64,000 nucleotides of DNA from Enchytraeus crypticus (GCA_905160935.1 CAJHZI010000197.1:1-64000), one strand, 5' to 3'; numbered from the stretch's first letter, positions 31,161-43,137 are shown. Notes: a model not told the origin generated them from the sequence alone. Translations and numbers: made by a program.

Positions 31161-34100
31161 ATGGTCAAAGGAAATAAAAATAATACCAACGGCGTTAAGG
31201 GGGTCCACACTAAATACAAGTGGGACACCTCGCTCGATACAGAATCGTGTGTAAGACAGGGGAAACTGGACCGTCATCCAGCGGCTGTCTCGGAATTGGA
31301 TAAATCAAGTAACCAAGTAGGTAAATGTAATAAAATAGAAAGATACATACGTTTAGGTACATGGAATGTGCGAACGCTGTACCAGGCAGGAAAATTCAGT
31401 AAGAAATGAAGAGACTCAAAGTGAACATCATGGGTATGTGTGAAGCAAGATGGACTGGATCAGGCAGGGTTAATCAGGATGGTTTTACGATGTATTATTC
31501 AGGTGGTGTTGAACATACTAATGGAGTGGCTAGTAACAGATAGCATCACATCAAAATGTGTTGATTGAGCTATTTCGGACCGAATGATGTTGTTGAAAAT
31601 CAGAACACGCCATTTCGTAATGAATATTATTCAGGTATATGCTCCCACAGCCCAATGCGAGGAAGAAGAAATCGAGCGATTTTATGAAGATTTAGAAAAA
31701 GCAAAATCCCAATGCAAAAGCCAAGAAATCTTAATTATAATGAGAGATATGAATGCCAAATTTGGAGAAGGGCAATATGGAAATATAGTTGGAAAATATG
31801 GCCTTGGCAAGAGGAATGAACGAGGAGAAAGATTTATTAATTGGTGCCAAAGCCACAATCAAATAATAGCTAACACGTGGTACAAACAGCACAAAAGGAT
31901 AAGATATACTTGGAAGAGTCCTGGAGATAAAGTAAGAAATCAAATTGATTACATAACTATCAATGAAAGATTTCGTAACTCAATCAGAAATTGTAAAACT
32001 TATCCAGGTGCAGACTGTAATTCAGACCATATACCAGTAATTTGCAATTTACGCATAAAGTTAAACAAGATTGAAAGAAAAGAGAGAACATTAATACAAG
32101 ACTTCTCTACTGTAATAAAAGATCAAACTATTCAATATAGGTATAAAGTAGAAGTTCAAAATAGATTCCAAGTATTGGTAGAAAATGATGGTTTGAATAA
32201 CAACAACAAATGGGATAATTTCAAAAATGCATTAGTAGTAACAGCAAATGAAATCATCCCAGAAAGGAATATGCAAAGGAAAACTAAATGGATAAATCAG
32301 AACATTTTACAGTTAATGAAAGAACGACAAAAAATTAAAGATAGAGAAAGTAAGGAGTATAGAGTTTCGAACAATGCAATAAAGAAACTTTGCAAACATG
32401 AAAACGAAAAGTGGTTAAACAAAAGATGTGATGAGATTGAAAAGATGAAATTTACAGACACAAAGAAAATGTACAAAGAGATAAATGAAATAACTAATCG
32501 GAAATTTAATTGCTCACATAGTAAATGCATCAAGGCTAAGAATGGAGATATTCTCATGACAAAGAAAGATATACTAGATAGATGGTCAGAGTATATTGAT
32601 GACCTTTTAAACAAAAATAATTTAATTCTTTTAAACAAAGACAATCGAATGGAGCTTCCAAAAATAACTAAAGAAATAGCAGGTCCTAAAATCTTAGAAG
32701 ACGAAGTTAGATATGCCATTAGGAAATTAAAAAGGAATAAAGCAAGCGGACCAGATAACATAACAGCAGAAATGATACAAACCACGGAAGAATTTAGCGT
32801 CATAGAGATCACGTCAATAGCAAACGACATTTATGACACTCGCGAAATTCCTGAAGATCTTTTGAGATCAATATTTATTGCATTATCGAAGAAACCTGGT
32901 GCGGTAGAATGTGAACTACACAAGAACTACAAGTCTAATGAGTGTAGTCATCAAAATCTATTTAAGAATTCTGCTAATGATATTGAGAAATAAAATGAGA
33001 CCTGAAATAAATCCTGTGCAATATGGTTTTCGGGATGATTCTGGTACAAGGAATGCTATTTTCGTTCTAATAATTCTGTGTGAAAGAGCCATAGAATTAA
33101 ATAAGGATCTATACCTTTGTTTCATTGATTATACCAAAGCTTTTGACAAAGTTAGACACAGCAAATTGATAGATCTTCTTCATGAATTGGATATAGATGG
33201 CAAAGACATAAGAATTGTTAGGAATTTATACTGGAATCAAGAAGCTGCAATGAGATATGAGAACGAGTATAAAAACTTTTGCAAAATTAAGAGAGGAATA
33301 AGGCAAGGCTGTGTAATGTCACCAGATCTTTTAACTTATATAGTGAAAATATAATGAGGAATATCAATGAAATAAAAGGATTAGTAATTGGAGGATACAA
33401 TCCTAATAATATACGTTATGCTGATAACATAGTTCTTATTGCCGACTCGCGAGACAAACTTCAAGAAATGTTGGATATTGTAATATATCATAGTGAGGCT
33501 TAGTGGATTATCTATAAATATGAAGAAAAAAAATGCATGACAGTTAGCAAACTAAAAATGCCACAGCCATGCTTAATCAATGTAAGAGGTCAAAATGTCA
33601 AACAAGTCGAATCATTCATATATTTAGGGTCACTTATTCATCAAAATGGGAAATGTGACAAGGAAATAAACAGACGAATAGCCATGTCTTAGGAAGCATG
33701 TAACAGAATGTCAAAGATTTTTAGAAGCCATAAATTATCAATTGATACCAAAAAAGACTTCTTCGATGCTATATTCAACCAATATTGTTATATGGAAGTG
33801 AAGTTTGGACAATCTCTTCTGTAATGGAATCGAAACTTGAGGCAACAGAGATGTGGTTCTATAGAAGAATGCTATGTATATCTTATAAAGACCACGTTAA
33901 AATGAAGATGTTTTACAAAGAATGTCAACTTGTCGTGACCTTTTGAACCGAATACGACGACAACAGATGAAATTTTTCGGACACATTATGCGGAACAAAA
34001 TAGTTGAAAATACCGTAGTGACAGGAATAATAGAAGGAAAAAGATGCAAGGGTCGACAACGACGAATGACGTTTATTAAGAGTCTTAGCAAATGGATGCA

Positions 34101-34215
34101 GTTAACTGAAACAGAGATGATCAGAGCAACAATGAACAGAGACATATGGAGGAATATGACCATGACCGCCCAGGCTTGGAACAGGCACGGCACTTAGAGA
34201 AGAAGAAGATTGAAC
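31161..34215 (+). mobile_element. RTE-like LINE, nearly full length, inactive
   Basis: N-terminal segment 31,161-31,406 with YIRLGTWNVRTLYQAGKF, the usual AP-endonuclease start. Endonuclease continues at 31,584 (VYAPTAQCEEEEIERFYEDL, DMNAKFGEGQYGNIVGKYG, PGADCNSDHIPVIC). The linker and RT are open to 32,993 (469 codons; KLKRNKASGPDNITAEMI), then 32,911-33,351 with NPVQYGFRDDSGTRNAIFVL, CFIDYTKAFDKVRH and GIRQGCVMSPDL. Next comes RYADNIVLIADS near 33,412-33,450, then broken frames to KFFGHIMRNKIVENTVVTG (33,968-34,024) and the terminal AQAWNRHGT (stop 34,195). The catalytic YADD is YADN. There are frameshifts at about 31,410-31,580, 32,910 and 33,350, and stops near 33,500 and 33,690. Confidence 0.9.
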
Positions 34216-34862
34216 AGTAACAATTAAGCACCTCCCACAAATCTTCTTATTCCAAATTCTTATTTTGGGGTGCATCGAAAAACCTGCGTAAGTAAAATAG
34301 GCCCGTGGGTTTGAATGATTTTCTAAGCGGGTCGGCGTGTGTTTAATTGGTGCTCTTGAGGTTAATTCGTTGTCATCATTAGGCGTCTATCAAGTTAATA
34401 TGTGATGTGTAACCGTAAGTAAGTATTTAAATTCCCACCGATTTGAGCCAACGTTAAAAATGGTTGGTGCCCGCGGACTCAATTTACATTATTTTGGAGC
34501 TTACGCGGGTATTACGATCTACGATGTGTCAAATACAACTAAGCGGTAGTCGAACAGAAATTGCTGTGGTGTAGCGACTTTATCGTCGCACTTTAGATAC
34601 TGAATGCTGTTCGCATCTCTTTTGTTAACATACATGTATTTGTATTTTTTAAGGCTAATGGTTTTTTAAGGGTTAGCGATGGGATTATGGTTTTGCAAAG
34701 TTTTCTATTTAATTTTCAGGGGCAAGCATTACGATTAGATTTAGGGTTAAGAATAGGTTTACGGTTAGGTTTATTGCATACATGATCCTTGGGTTGAATG
34801 AGTAGGCATAATATTATTGGCATTAAATGTGTTAAACTGCTTAGAAATGTTGATAATTTCAG
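34216..34862. other. Intron sequence with SINE-tail-like motifs
   Basis: No gene. TAAGGGTTAGCGATGGG (34,666-34,682) and TTTAGGGTTAAG (34,740-34,751) resemble the tail of the 30,661 SINE. Confidence 0.5.
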
Positions 34863-34930
34863 CATGCCAACTCTATCAATATGAATCCTAACAAGTGGAT
34901 GTTAGTCAATTTTGACTGTTCAGCGATGTG
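34863..34930 (+). CDS. HDC: HDC-like exon: catalytic lysine (NPNKW)
   Basis: Preceded by ATAATTTCAG and followed by GTAAGA. 68 bp, phase 0 start, phase 2 end. Encodes HANSINMNPNKWMLVNFDCS plus AMW. The Lys of NPNKW is the residue that forms the internal aldimine with PLP. DOPA decarboxylases have NPHKW and vertebrate HDC NPSKW, so the Asn before Lys is unusual, as is HANSI for the usual (F/Y)ADSF. Confidence 0.9.
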
Positions 34931-35335
34931 GTAAGATTTTCAATAATATTTAAAACAACTTTTCGTGGCATTCTGCCTCTTTTTTCGCTAAAAATCTGTC
35001 GCATTTAAGGCATAAAACAGATTTGGGACGTAGAGTTTTATACTGGTATATGGACAGACATGAAACTTTTTGTGAGCCATGTGCTTATTTGTCGAACAGT
35101 TGCATTTTGATGCAACTGTTAAATTGATATATTGATATAAAGCTGATATATTGAACTTCACGAGATAGATGAAGAGAAAGAAGATTTTAGGCCCGTGTTA
35201 AGATGGCCCGGGACGGGTGCGTTTGTGTTGACTGACACCGAATAATTTACTGTGGTGGTAAGAAAAGAGGTTTGGCAATAGAGGTTTGCTACGGATGTCC
35301 ACTTCAAAGATTGCACAGGTTGCAATGAAAGGTTA
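34931..35335. other. Intron sequence, nothing recognised
   Basis: AT-rich. TATTGATATAAAGCTGATATATTGA-type short repeats near 35,125-35,155. No family assigned. Confidence 0.5.
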
Positions 35336-35920
35336 ATTCTGGTAAGAGTGAAATCTGAGCAGGGTAAACATGGTTGTAGTGCAAGTAATCAACGCATAAA
35401 GTATAAAATAGCTTTATTACTTTTAAAAACTCTGCGATTTGACAAGCCTTCTTTCTTATCTGAAATTCTTCTTCCCTATCGTCCGTCACGTTCACTTCGT
35501 TCCACCGATCCCAATCTTCTCTCTGTTCCAAATATTATCACATAAGTGGGCTTATGTGATAATATTTATATTTTATATGGCATAAGTTCGTTTTCTTAAC
35601 GCAGCACCCACAATCTTAAACTCTTTACCTGCTAAACTTCGCTCTTATTTTTCTCTTTCAACATTCTCCAGCAAGCTTAAGACATACCTTTTCCCACCAT
35701 AGACATATTTAATCTACCTTGACCATTTTTTAATCACCGGACTGGCTCTTGTTTAAGACCTTACTTCTCCTCAACACATTTCTTTTGCAGATTGGTCTGG
35801 GTGAATTAATCTGTAGTGATTTGTGCTGTTGGGGACATCCCTGGATGAGGAAACGGACGTTAAACCTTTATTATTATTATTAGTATTACTATTATTATTA
35901 TTATTATTATTATTATTAAG
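35336..35920 (+). mobile_element. LINE 3' end (RT C-terminus plus tail)
   Basis: The frame 35,348-35,542 carries RIKYKIALLLLKTLRFDKPS and LPYRPSRSLRSTDPNLLSVP, the CR1/L2-group RT C-terminus, continuing past a palindrome with AAPTILNSLPAKLRS-like sequence. The 3' UTR has GGACGTTAAACCTTTATT and a TTATTATT tail (35,868-35,918). Related 3' ends are at 45,098-45,510 and 48,960-49,255. Confidence 0.83.
35530..35567. repeat. Perfect palindrome in LINE, 17-bp arms, 4-bp spacer
   Basis: AAATATTATCACATAAG (35,530-35,546), TGGG, exact reverse complement (35,551-35,567). It interrupts the LINE reading frame right after SVPNII. Confidence 0.95.
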
Positions 35921-36045
35921 TGTTATGTGTGGATTTACTTGGAATACGATGGAATTGAAATAATATACTGTGTGATCATTTTGAAGAGTTATAAAGCAAG
36001 AGAAAGCCAAGCATCAAGTGATAATTATGGGAGACTTGGAACTCG

Positions 36046-36655
36046 ATGGTGGCTGAAGGTATAGATAGAAATAAAGTTGACAAGTTTTGTATTTTTGTGA
36101 GAAATGATCTTCTCTCTCTTAGTACTGCAAGAGAAAGAGTACAAGAGTACGCCTCTCCACTGTTCAACCTCAAGTACGGTGTGGGCTCTGTTCTTAGCTC
36201 AATCCTATTCAACCTCTTCAACTCCTTAAAGCTCTTTGATTTCCTCTCACTCACTCGACAACCAATTTTTCGCCGACGACACTCAGCTATAGGCCTACAC
36301 ATGCTTCACCTCCATTCTTATCCTGATGTCAAAGCACGCCTACAGCAATCTTCCAGTCGATATCTTCATGGATGTCGGCTCTTAGCACTCAATCCGTCCA
36401 TGACTGAGTTTGTGCTGTATGGGACACCTCGTCAACTATTAAAACTGAAGGAGGCTTCCCTTTCTCTCACTTCTGACTTAGCCATCATGCCTGTTTCTTC
36501 TGTCACGAGTCTCGCTGTCATCCTCGTCCAGCATCTTACATTATTCCACGATCACATCATCAAAACTTCACAGGCTTGTTTCTCCTACATCATAGATCTG
36601 CCTCGTTTGCGACCATATCTTAATCTTGAGACCATTGCTGCTGCTATCGGACAAT
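36046..36655 (+). mobile_element. L2-like LINE fragment, 3'-truncated at an (AT)n tract
   Basis: Frames match the 28,760-28,270 part of the minus-strand L2-like copy: [51 protein letters not shown] sequence and [16 protein letters not shown]. The last joins directly to (AT)n at 36,654. The FADD box is out of frame near 36,270. Confidence 0.82.
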
Positions 36656-36674
36656 ATATACATGTATATATATA

Positions 36675-36737
<63 letters not shown>

Positions 36738-36751
36738 TAATATATATATAT

Positions 36752-36786
<35 letters not shown>
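36654..36786. repeat. (AT)n microsatellite
   Basis: Nearly uninterrupted AT run with a few TATATTA breaks. The Tyr/Ile frames on both strands are not genes. Confidence 0.95.
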
Positions 36787-36787
<1 letters not shown>

Positions 36788-37278
36788 CTAGGACAATAAA
36801 ATGAGAACACTCGGAAAATATTTTCCGGAGTAAAATTATATTAAGAGGGAGGGAATAACAATGTAAGCTTTTGTTAAATTTAAAATATACAAATAGTCCC
36901 TGATATTGTCATGATCGTTGAGAGTAGGAAATTTAATGGGAGCTTTAGTTTTATTTAAGGACATAGACATAATATTTTGTTACAATGGAACTAGTGGAAA
37001 GATGTGGAAGATTTTGATTGGATTTGGAAGCTTTTGACTGGATGAAAAAAAGAATTGACGTGGCAAGAAAGCGGAGAGAAAAAATTAAAAGTTTAGGATT
37101 GTTTGAGTTAGACTAGATTGGGAAGTTGAGAATGGAAGTCGCAATGAAAAGTTTTAGCGTTGTTTAGAATATAGTAAAACTGAATCAGAGGCATGGAAGA
37201 ATTAATCAGGAGTCCGGGATCGGGAATCAAAATGCAGGAGTATTTGGGAATGGATTGATCGATGAGTTTTATGAACTA
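36787..37278. other. Purine-rich intron sequence, nothing recognised
   Basis: The + strand is biased to A and G (GGAAGATTTTGATTGGATTTGG-like stretches). No repeat family assigned. Confidence 0.5.
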
Positions 37279-37312
37279 AGAGAGAGAGAGAGAGAGAGAG
37301 AGATAAGAGAGA
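37279..37312 (+). repeat. (AG)n microsatellite
   Basis: AGAGAG run, followed at 37,365 by TCTCTC and the LINE 3' end. Confidence 0.9.
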
Positions 37313-37369
37313 GTCTAGATTGAACAAAGTCAGACAAGAGTGCAACATAGAATTATTTTAATATCATCT

Positions 37370-37800
37370 CTCTCTCTTAGTGCACTGCCTACTGGCAGGT
37401 CCATCGTACATAGCGTCTCCACTCTTCTCTGTCTTCCGCCTTCCTCTTCATTTCCACATATGAGTGGGTCTTTAAATCATCTAACATACCTAATCTCGGC
37501 CTGCCCCTGCCTCTTTTTCCTTCCATTCTACCTTCTACGACCTCTTTTAATAGACCTTCCTCCCTTAGGATGTGTCCTATCCATCTCTTCTTCCTATTTC
37601 TTAATACATTTATCAACTGTCTATCTGTGCCAACTCTCTCCAGGACTTCCTCATTTGTAACCTTTATAGTCCAGCTAATCCTCTCCATTCTTCTCCAAAT
37701 CCACATTTCCAATGCCTCCAGTTTCCTAATATCTTCCTTCCTTATGGTCCATGTTTCACATCCATACAATAGCGTGGTTCAAGCCAAAGTTTTCACTATC
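37370..37800 (-). mobile_element. LINE C-terminus and 3' end
   Basis: The minus frame 37,769-37,389 is open for 126 codons with YGCETWTIRKEDIRKLEALE, WIWRRMERISWT, LRNRKKRWIGHILREEGLLK, GKRGRGRPRLGMLDDLK and EMKRKAEDREEWRRYVR. It is the best copy of the family also seen at 1-1,660, 41,885-42,640, 43,021-43,095, 55,815-55,930 and 47,100-48,000. 5' sequence continues weakly to 37,850. Confidence 0.88.
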
Positions 37801-37854
37801 TTTATCTTTGTGTCTTTCTTTAGACTTTTTGTTAAGACTTTTAATAATAATTAG

Positions 37855-38225
37855 ACTTTTTAAAATATCACTTACAATGAAATTAAAAAATTAAAAAATC
37901 ACTTACAATGGAAAAAAAATGAATTAACGAAGTGCGAATTAAAAAGTACGAACTGCACTGTCATATTTAAGTGTTGTGTCGTCACCTTTAGAGATATAGT
38001 TAAAACGTGAAAGACAATCGTCAAAGAGTGTTAGGTGCTGTAATATCGACATTCAACAACAATAACAGAAACTGGAATCATCATCAGCAACGGCCAACAA
38101 CCAGATCACTCAATGTACAACATCAGAACAGTCATCGTTATCATCATCATCAGATCAGCGTATCTTCCAAGTACCACAGAGGATGCTGCAGTCCTATCGT
38201 TCAACATGTCGCTAGTTCAGATACC
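37855..38225. other. Intron sequence, nothing recognised
   Basis: Contains CAT/CAG-rich patches (38,075-38,160). The 38,007 frame with Asn/His repeats shows no family similarity in its first part. Confidence 0.5.
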
Positions 38226-38384
38226 TTTCTTACATATATACACTTGGATTTCTTTCCATTGAAACTTGGAGATGTCAACAACGATCACGGAGAAAGGTCT
38301 CACCAGGACATCAGGGCCATAGAGAAAAGATATCAACGAGGGTCAAACCAAACAATGAAGGCTGGCTACTGTTGGACATTATAA
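38226..38384 (+). pseudogene. C-terminal fragment of the multicopy HGER-HQDI protein family
   Basis: The frame reads IHLDFFPLKLGDVNNDHGER, SHQDIRAIEKRYQRG and AGYCWTL, then stops. It matches the C-terminus of the family represented at 56,257-57,242 (HLDFFPENLG ... EQGERFHQDI ... DYCWML). Only about 50 codons are preserved. Confidence 0.8.
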
Positions 38385-39335
38385 AGTGACAATATTGTTG
38401 CATTAAGAGAAAAAATAAAATCGCATCCCAAGCAGTTTTTAAATATTAGAATAGTGTTGCATAAGCATGTAACATGCTAAAGTATTCAGAAATGTTGTCT
38501 CTCTGTCTCTTAAAAACGGTTCTTGATAGAACAAAATGGTTGCATTTTTTAAATCAGCACATCCAAATTAGTCCAAAGGACATGTTTTATCCACGAGACA
38601 AATAGAAAGTTCAATTTTGTTGGCCCGTGTAATTATATTATTGACACTACTATTTTTCTAGATGACACTTTTCATTATGAAATTTTCCAAATAAGATGTA
38701 TCGTACAGATTTTACCGAACCTTGCTAATTATCCCCCCCCCCCCCAAATGTACTCGCTTGCAGTCTGTTGGACCTGGCACCGGCCCTTATTCCTATCACT
38801 ATCCTTATTTTTATATTATTTCCTTTTTATCCTTATCCTTATTCTTATCATCTTATCACTGTACATATTTTGTATCAATTATTCCAGGCTACAAGGGGTT
38901 TCTGGTAAAGAGTAAGTTTGGTGTAGGGCTATGATGTTTCCGGGGCCCTCTTGCACAAGTATTTCAGACCCAAAGGTCTAAAACTAAATCCGGCTCTGGC
39001 TGTGTAGATAGTTTGGTACAAATTCACCTGTGTGTAGCTCATTTATGAACCATTTATGTGCAACTAAATTGGGGCACTTTAGTTTCGTAATTCTTTCGTA
39101 GCTGACTCATTTTTTTTAAATTTCGAAGAAGTACCTTAATTTCGTATGTGAATATAATATTCAACTGGCTGGACATTGTACATACTCTGTCAACAAACAC
39201 TGTGATCAAAGTGACACTTGCAAACACTTCTACAGTTATTTGCGGCGTTAAGCTAATATTATTCACCATAGGGACTAAAGACTGAAAATTATAGCTTCAC
39301 TTTTATTTTAAATGTTTTTCTGAAAAATGCTTCAG
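38385..39335. other. Intron sequence, nothing recognised
   Basis: A poly-C run (about 11) lies at 38,731-38,744 and T-rich/pyrimidine stretches at 38,800-38,900. No gene or repeat family. Confidence 0.5.
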
Positions 39336-39406
39336 GGTTCGAGACAAAAAGTTGCTGATGACTTCTTTGACAGTTGACCCTTTGTATCTGCAACATTCAA
39401 ATTCAG
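39336..39406 (+). CDS. HDC: HDC-like exon: catalytic-loop start (DPLYLQH)
   Basis: Preceded by AATGCTTCAG, followed by GTAGTA. 71 bp continuing the split Trp codon of the previous exon: VRDKKLLMTSLTVDPLYLQH, then SNS. Family members read (W)VK......F.V-P-YL-H. It ends in phase 1. A donor three bases downstream (GTAACT) would keep the same phase. The next exon found begins in phase 0, so a short segment is missing. Confidence 0.85.
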
Positions 39407-39752
39407 GTAGTAACTTTTTGAATTTGAAAAGCAGTGATTTTAATGATAAAGATATTTGTGCATAAAATCTTGAACCCGAGGGTTTGAAGATTTTATGTAT
39501 CTTTAAGTTATGAATGTCGAAGCATTAACGAATTCCGCAATCAAATCAGCGCATCACTGATGTAGTGTAGCTCAAAGCTATAATTGCATGGTTAGGCGTC
39601 TTCAATACTTCTATACTAATTTACTCCCTCAAGTAATATGTCAACTGGTATGGTTCATCCACATAATTCTTTCTACGCTATTTTCCTTTAGCACTACTGT
39701 ACGCACATTTGAACACAACTGATCTAATCGAAGAGCAGAACCGTTAGCAAAA

Positions 39753-40553
39753 TGTCAGGTGTGACTTGCAGGCTAATTAGCACCCAAAAACAGACACTAA
39801 ATCCTTAAATTCAATGGAATTTGCATCTGACCTCGTAATTAACTACACTAATCTCAAAGACCTTTTACGAATTTACTGACAGACTACGGTATTTAATATT
39901 TCATTATTTTAATTTAAAATAAAACGCGAATTAAATATGGATACATACAGTTCAAGAAAATAAATAAATATCCGAATGTTTTATATCAACAAAAATTAAA
40001 TTTAAAATTAACTGTCCTCGCAATATAGTCGATCCTAAGGCGTAAAACTAAAATGATCACGTACTAATCAACCAACGAAAATACAATACTTTGCACTAAC
40101 TCAATTAATGCGTCAAGACCTAAATTCCACTACATGAATATTAACTAATTATAATTCCACAGTAACTGCGTTAGTATAACTTTAATACTACTTCAGAACT
40201 CTTTCCTCTGGTCAACTTTTGATCACACTCAACTTGGATGTCATCTAATGATCAACCACTACTGTTCTGTAACAGTCTACACTACTTTTTTCCTTCCTTC
40301 TAACCCTTTTTCAATCCAAAATATCACGTGGAATTTAATCTACTCATTCCCTCCGTGACCTTCACCTTTTCCTTCTTTAAACAAACTCCTCGTAGCTCCG
40401 CCCATTCTAGTGACGTCAGGCATAGGCTTAAATAACTTCTAAACTCCTTTATAATAAAAAAATAAGTCAAAATAATACTATAGAACTTTCAATATATATA
40501 TAAATAATATAATTAACCTTAAATGCAACATATCAGGGCATAACACCCTGACA
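39753..40553. mobile_element. Solo LTR, about 801 bp
   Basis: Starts TGTCAGGTGTGA, ends ACACCCTGACA, and flanks are CAAAA (39,748-39,752) and CAAAC (40,554-40,558), a 4-of-5 target duplication. It shares AAATAAAACGCGAATTAAAT with the 13,205 LTR (ACACG there) but is otherwise divergent. Confidence 0.78.
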
Positions 40554-40713
40554 CAAACAATGCATCGTACGGAGTTAAAAATTCGTTGAAGCCTACTGTA
40601 CAATGAATGCTATTTTAATTAACGTTTTGCTATGTTTGATGAAATCATTGCATCACACCAAAGATAAGAAAATAGGAAACAAAATATATATTGTGAATGA
40701 ACAAACAGACAAC

Positions 40714-40773
40714 CGAGTATCTTACCGACTTCGCCACTGGCTGGAGCCAGTGGCGAAGTCGGTAAGATACTCG
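40714..40773. repeat. Perfect palindrome at SINE head, 29-bp arms, 2-bp spacer
   Basis: The right arm (40,745-40,773, AGCCAGTGGCGAAGTCGGTA...) is the normal 5' head of the SINE. The left arm (40,714-40,742) is an exact inverted copy. Confidence 0.96.
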
Positions 40774-40885
40774 ACCGCGGATCAGTAGGTGCGGGTTCAA
40801 ATCGTGGCTCGCCCGTCACTGACATCGCTTTGGAGTGAGGAAACTGATGTTAACCTTAGCTTTTTTAGCTTTTTAGCTTTCACAA
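40745..40885 (+). mobile_element. tRNA-derived SINE
   Basis: Head TGGCGAAGTCGGTAAGATAC (A box), GCGGGTTCAAATCGTGGCTC (B box), then GTCACTGACATCGCTTTGGA and AAACTGATGTTAACC, ending in TTTTAGCTTTTTAGC repeats. Other copies: 24,829-24,900, 43,230-43,310, 60,640-60,750, 63,185-63,335. Confidence 0.85.
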
Positions 40886-40889
40886 CGCA

Positions 40890-41880
40890 CAAGTGTGTTA
40901 TTTAAACCGTCATGCAATTTAAAATAGGCATATTTATCGTTCAGTTTGTATTGGTATTTAAAATATTAATGCAAGAGATATAAATATACATGTAGACTAA
41001 AGTGTAACTCTCCATTCCGTTTTACAAATGTTACTGAATGAGATGGTAAAACATCAAATCGAAGGTTTATTGTATATAAGTGAAACATACTACCTCCTCA
41101 GCCATACAATGTAGCGGTTCAATTAGAAGTTCTATTATTTTCATCACATTTTCGTTGAGTAAGCCTGCGTAATGAACAACTTATTTATTCACTTGTCGTC
41201 TCCTTTAACTTGAAGGAATTAAAATATTCTGACCTTATTAAGTGGCGGCCATTATCTGTTACAAAAATTTAAAAGCTTTTAATCATCGTTGTATTCTCCA
41301 ATCCTTTACTGATTTATATGTCAATACGATATTTCATAAGTAATTTCCTTTTCCTTTTTCGTCGGTTCTAATTAATATATTAAATGCTTATTACTTATTA
41401 TACTTATCGTTTATTATTAGCAATCCCTTCTTTGGTGGTCAGCTAGTCAGGACACCTTGTGACCGTTCTGATTGCTGCAGAATAAAATAAATTATTTGAT
41501 GTTGATTTAAATGATGTGATGATGTGATTTAAAAGAATGTTTTGCTTATATTCTTTGATTTATGTGCATGATGTTTCAGTACTATGTGATTTCATTCCTG
41601 TTTTGGTTGGTTTTAATCAATTTACTCTCTCTCAATTCATGTAAATTTAGGCTCTCCGCTAAAATAATCTTTCACTAAGGTATGAAATACTGAATAATCT
41701 AAAGTCTCCGTGATTGACCTTGATGATGAAAGATATAGGAATAGATTTACATGTAAATGGATCACGAAATATAATTTGTTCTCTTTATTTCATTGTTTGA
41801 CTGTCGTTGTTTCAGATAAAACTGTGGATTTCAGAGTAAGTAAATCCTTAATTATATAAATCTAATTTAATATATTTATT
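40890..41880. other. Intron sequence, nothing recognised
   Basis: AT-rich with GATGATGTGATTT repeats near 41,512-41,530. No family assigned. Confidence 0.5.
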
Positions 41881-41884
41881 TCCT

Positions 41885-42830
41885 CTCTCTTACTGCACTG
41901 CCTACTGGCAGGTCCATGATATATAACGCCTCCACTCTTCTCAGAATTCCGGTTTTCTCTTCATGAGTGGATCTTAAAATCATCTAACATTCCTAATATC
42001 GACCTGTTTCCGCCTCTTTTTCCTTCCATTCTGCCTTCCATGACCCCTTTTAGTAAACTCTATCCCCTTATATTGTGTCCTTTTCAACTCTTATTCCTAT
42101 TTCTTCATGCATTTTACAACTGTCTATACTATACAGAACTCTCCTCAATTTCCTCATTCGTAGCCTTTTGAGTCCAGCTAATTCTCAAGTTATTCTGTAT
42201 ATCCACATTTCCAATGCCTCTAGTTTCCTGATATCATCTTTCCTTAATTTAAGGTCCTTGTTTCACATTCTTACAATAGCGTAGGGCCATACCAAGGTTT
42301 TCACTATCTTAATCTTAGTGTCTTTCTTTAGGCTTTTTGTCAAAAGCTCTTTCCTAAACCGAAGGCTTTTTTTCCTGAGCAATTCTACTACATCTTTCAG
42401 TTTTCTTTAGGCTTTTTGTTAAAAGTTGTTTCCTTAACCGAAGGCTGTGCAATCCTACTCAGTCTATCCTATTTCAGTCTCACATTTCCCATCATATGTT
42501 TTGTATGAAATAAATATTTGAAACTCCGTAGCCTCACTGTTCCAATTTCGTATCATATATTGGCTTTCGTATAACACTGGCTTCACCTCCATTCCGTGAC
42601 ACTTTCATCACTTTTGTCATTTTGATGTTGATTGTTGGAAAGCGAGAATGGACTGCAGAAGATATTTGATAGTCTGAACTCTGAATGATACGGCATTGGA
42701 ACATCAAAATGACAACAGTTAAGAGACTGGAAAATAGAAAAGTTAGTGTTGCAATAAACAGTAAGAGATTTGAGCTTGGTCGTTATATAACAGATGATGG
42801 GAAATGTGAGAAGAATTAGAGGCGTTATAC
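41885..42830. mobile_element. Two LINE fragments head to head (minus then plus)
   Basis: 41,885-42,640 is a minus-strand decayed C-terminus of the 37,370 family (TGCACTGCCTACTGGCAGGT at its end). 42,640-42,830 is a plus-strand piece of the same family (ENGLQKIFDSLN, then SKRFELGRYITDDGKCEKN). The junction at about 42,640 pairs inverted copies of the same RT region. Confidence 0.72.
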
Positions 42831-42839
42831 TATAACGCC

Positions 42840-43020
<181 letters not shown>

Positions 43021-43137
43021 GAGAGATAGCCTATTCTTCATCTTCTTCAGTGCACTGCCAAGTAGCAGGTTCAAGATACATATTTAAATCAAAGTCTGTT
43101 TTCTAGCTCTTTAGATCAACAAGTTCATCCCTTCCCG

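Noticed and set aside
38007..38230. N-terminal part of the 125-codon frame with Asn/His repeats
   Set aside because: Only the last 50 codons match the GERFHQDI family; the rest is low-complexity intron sequence.
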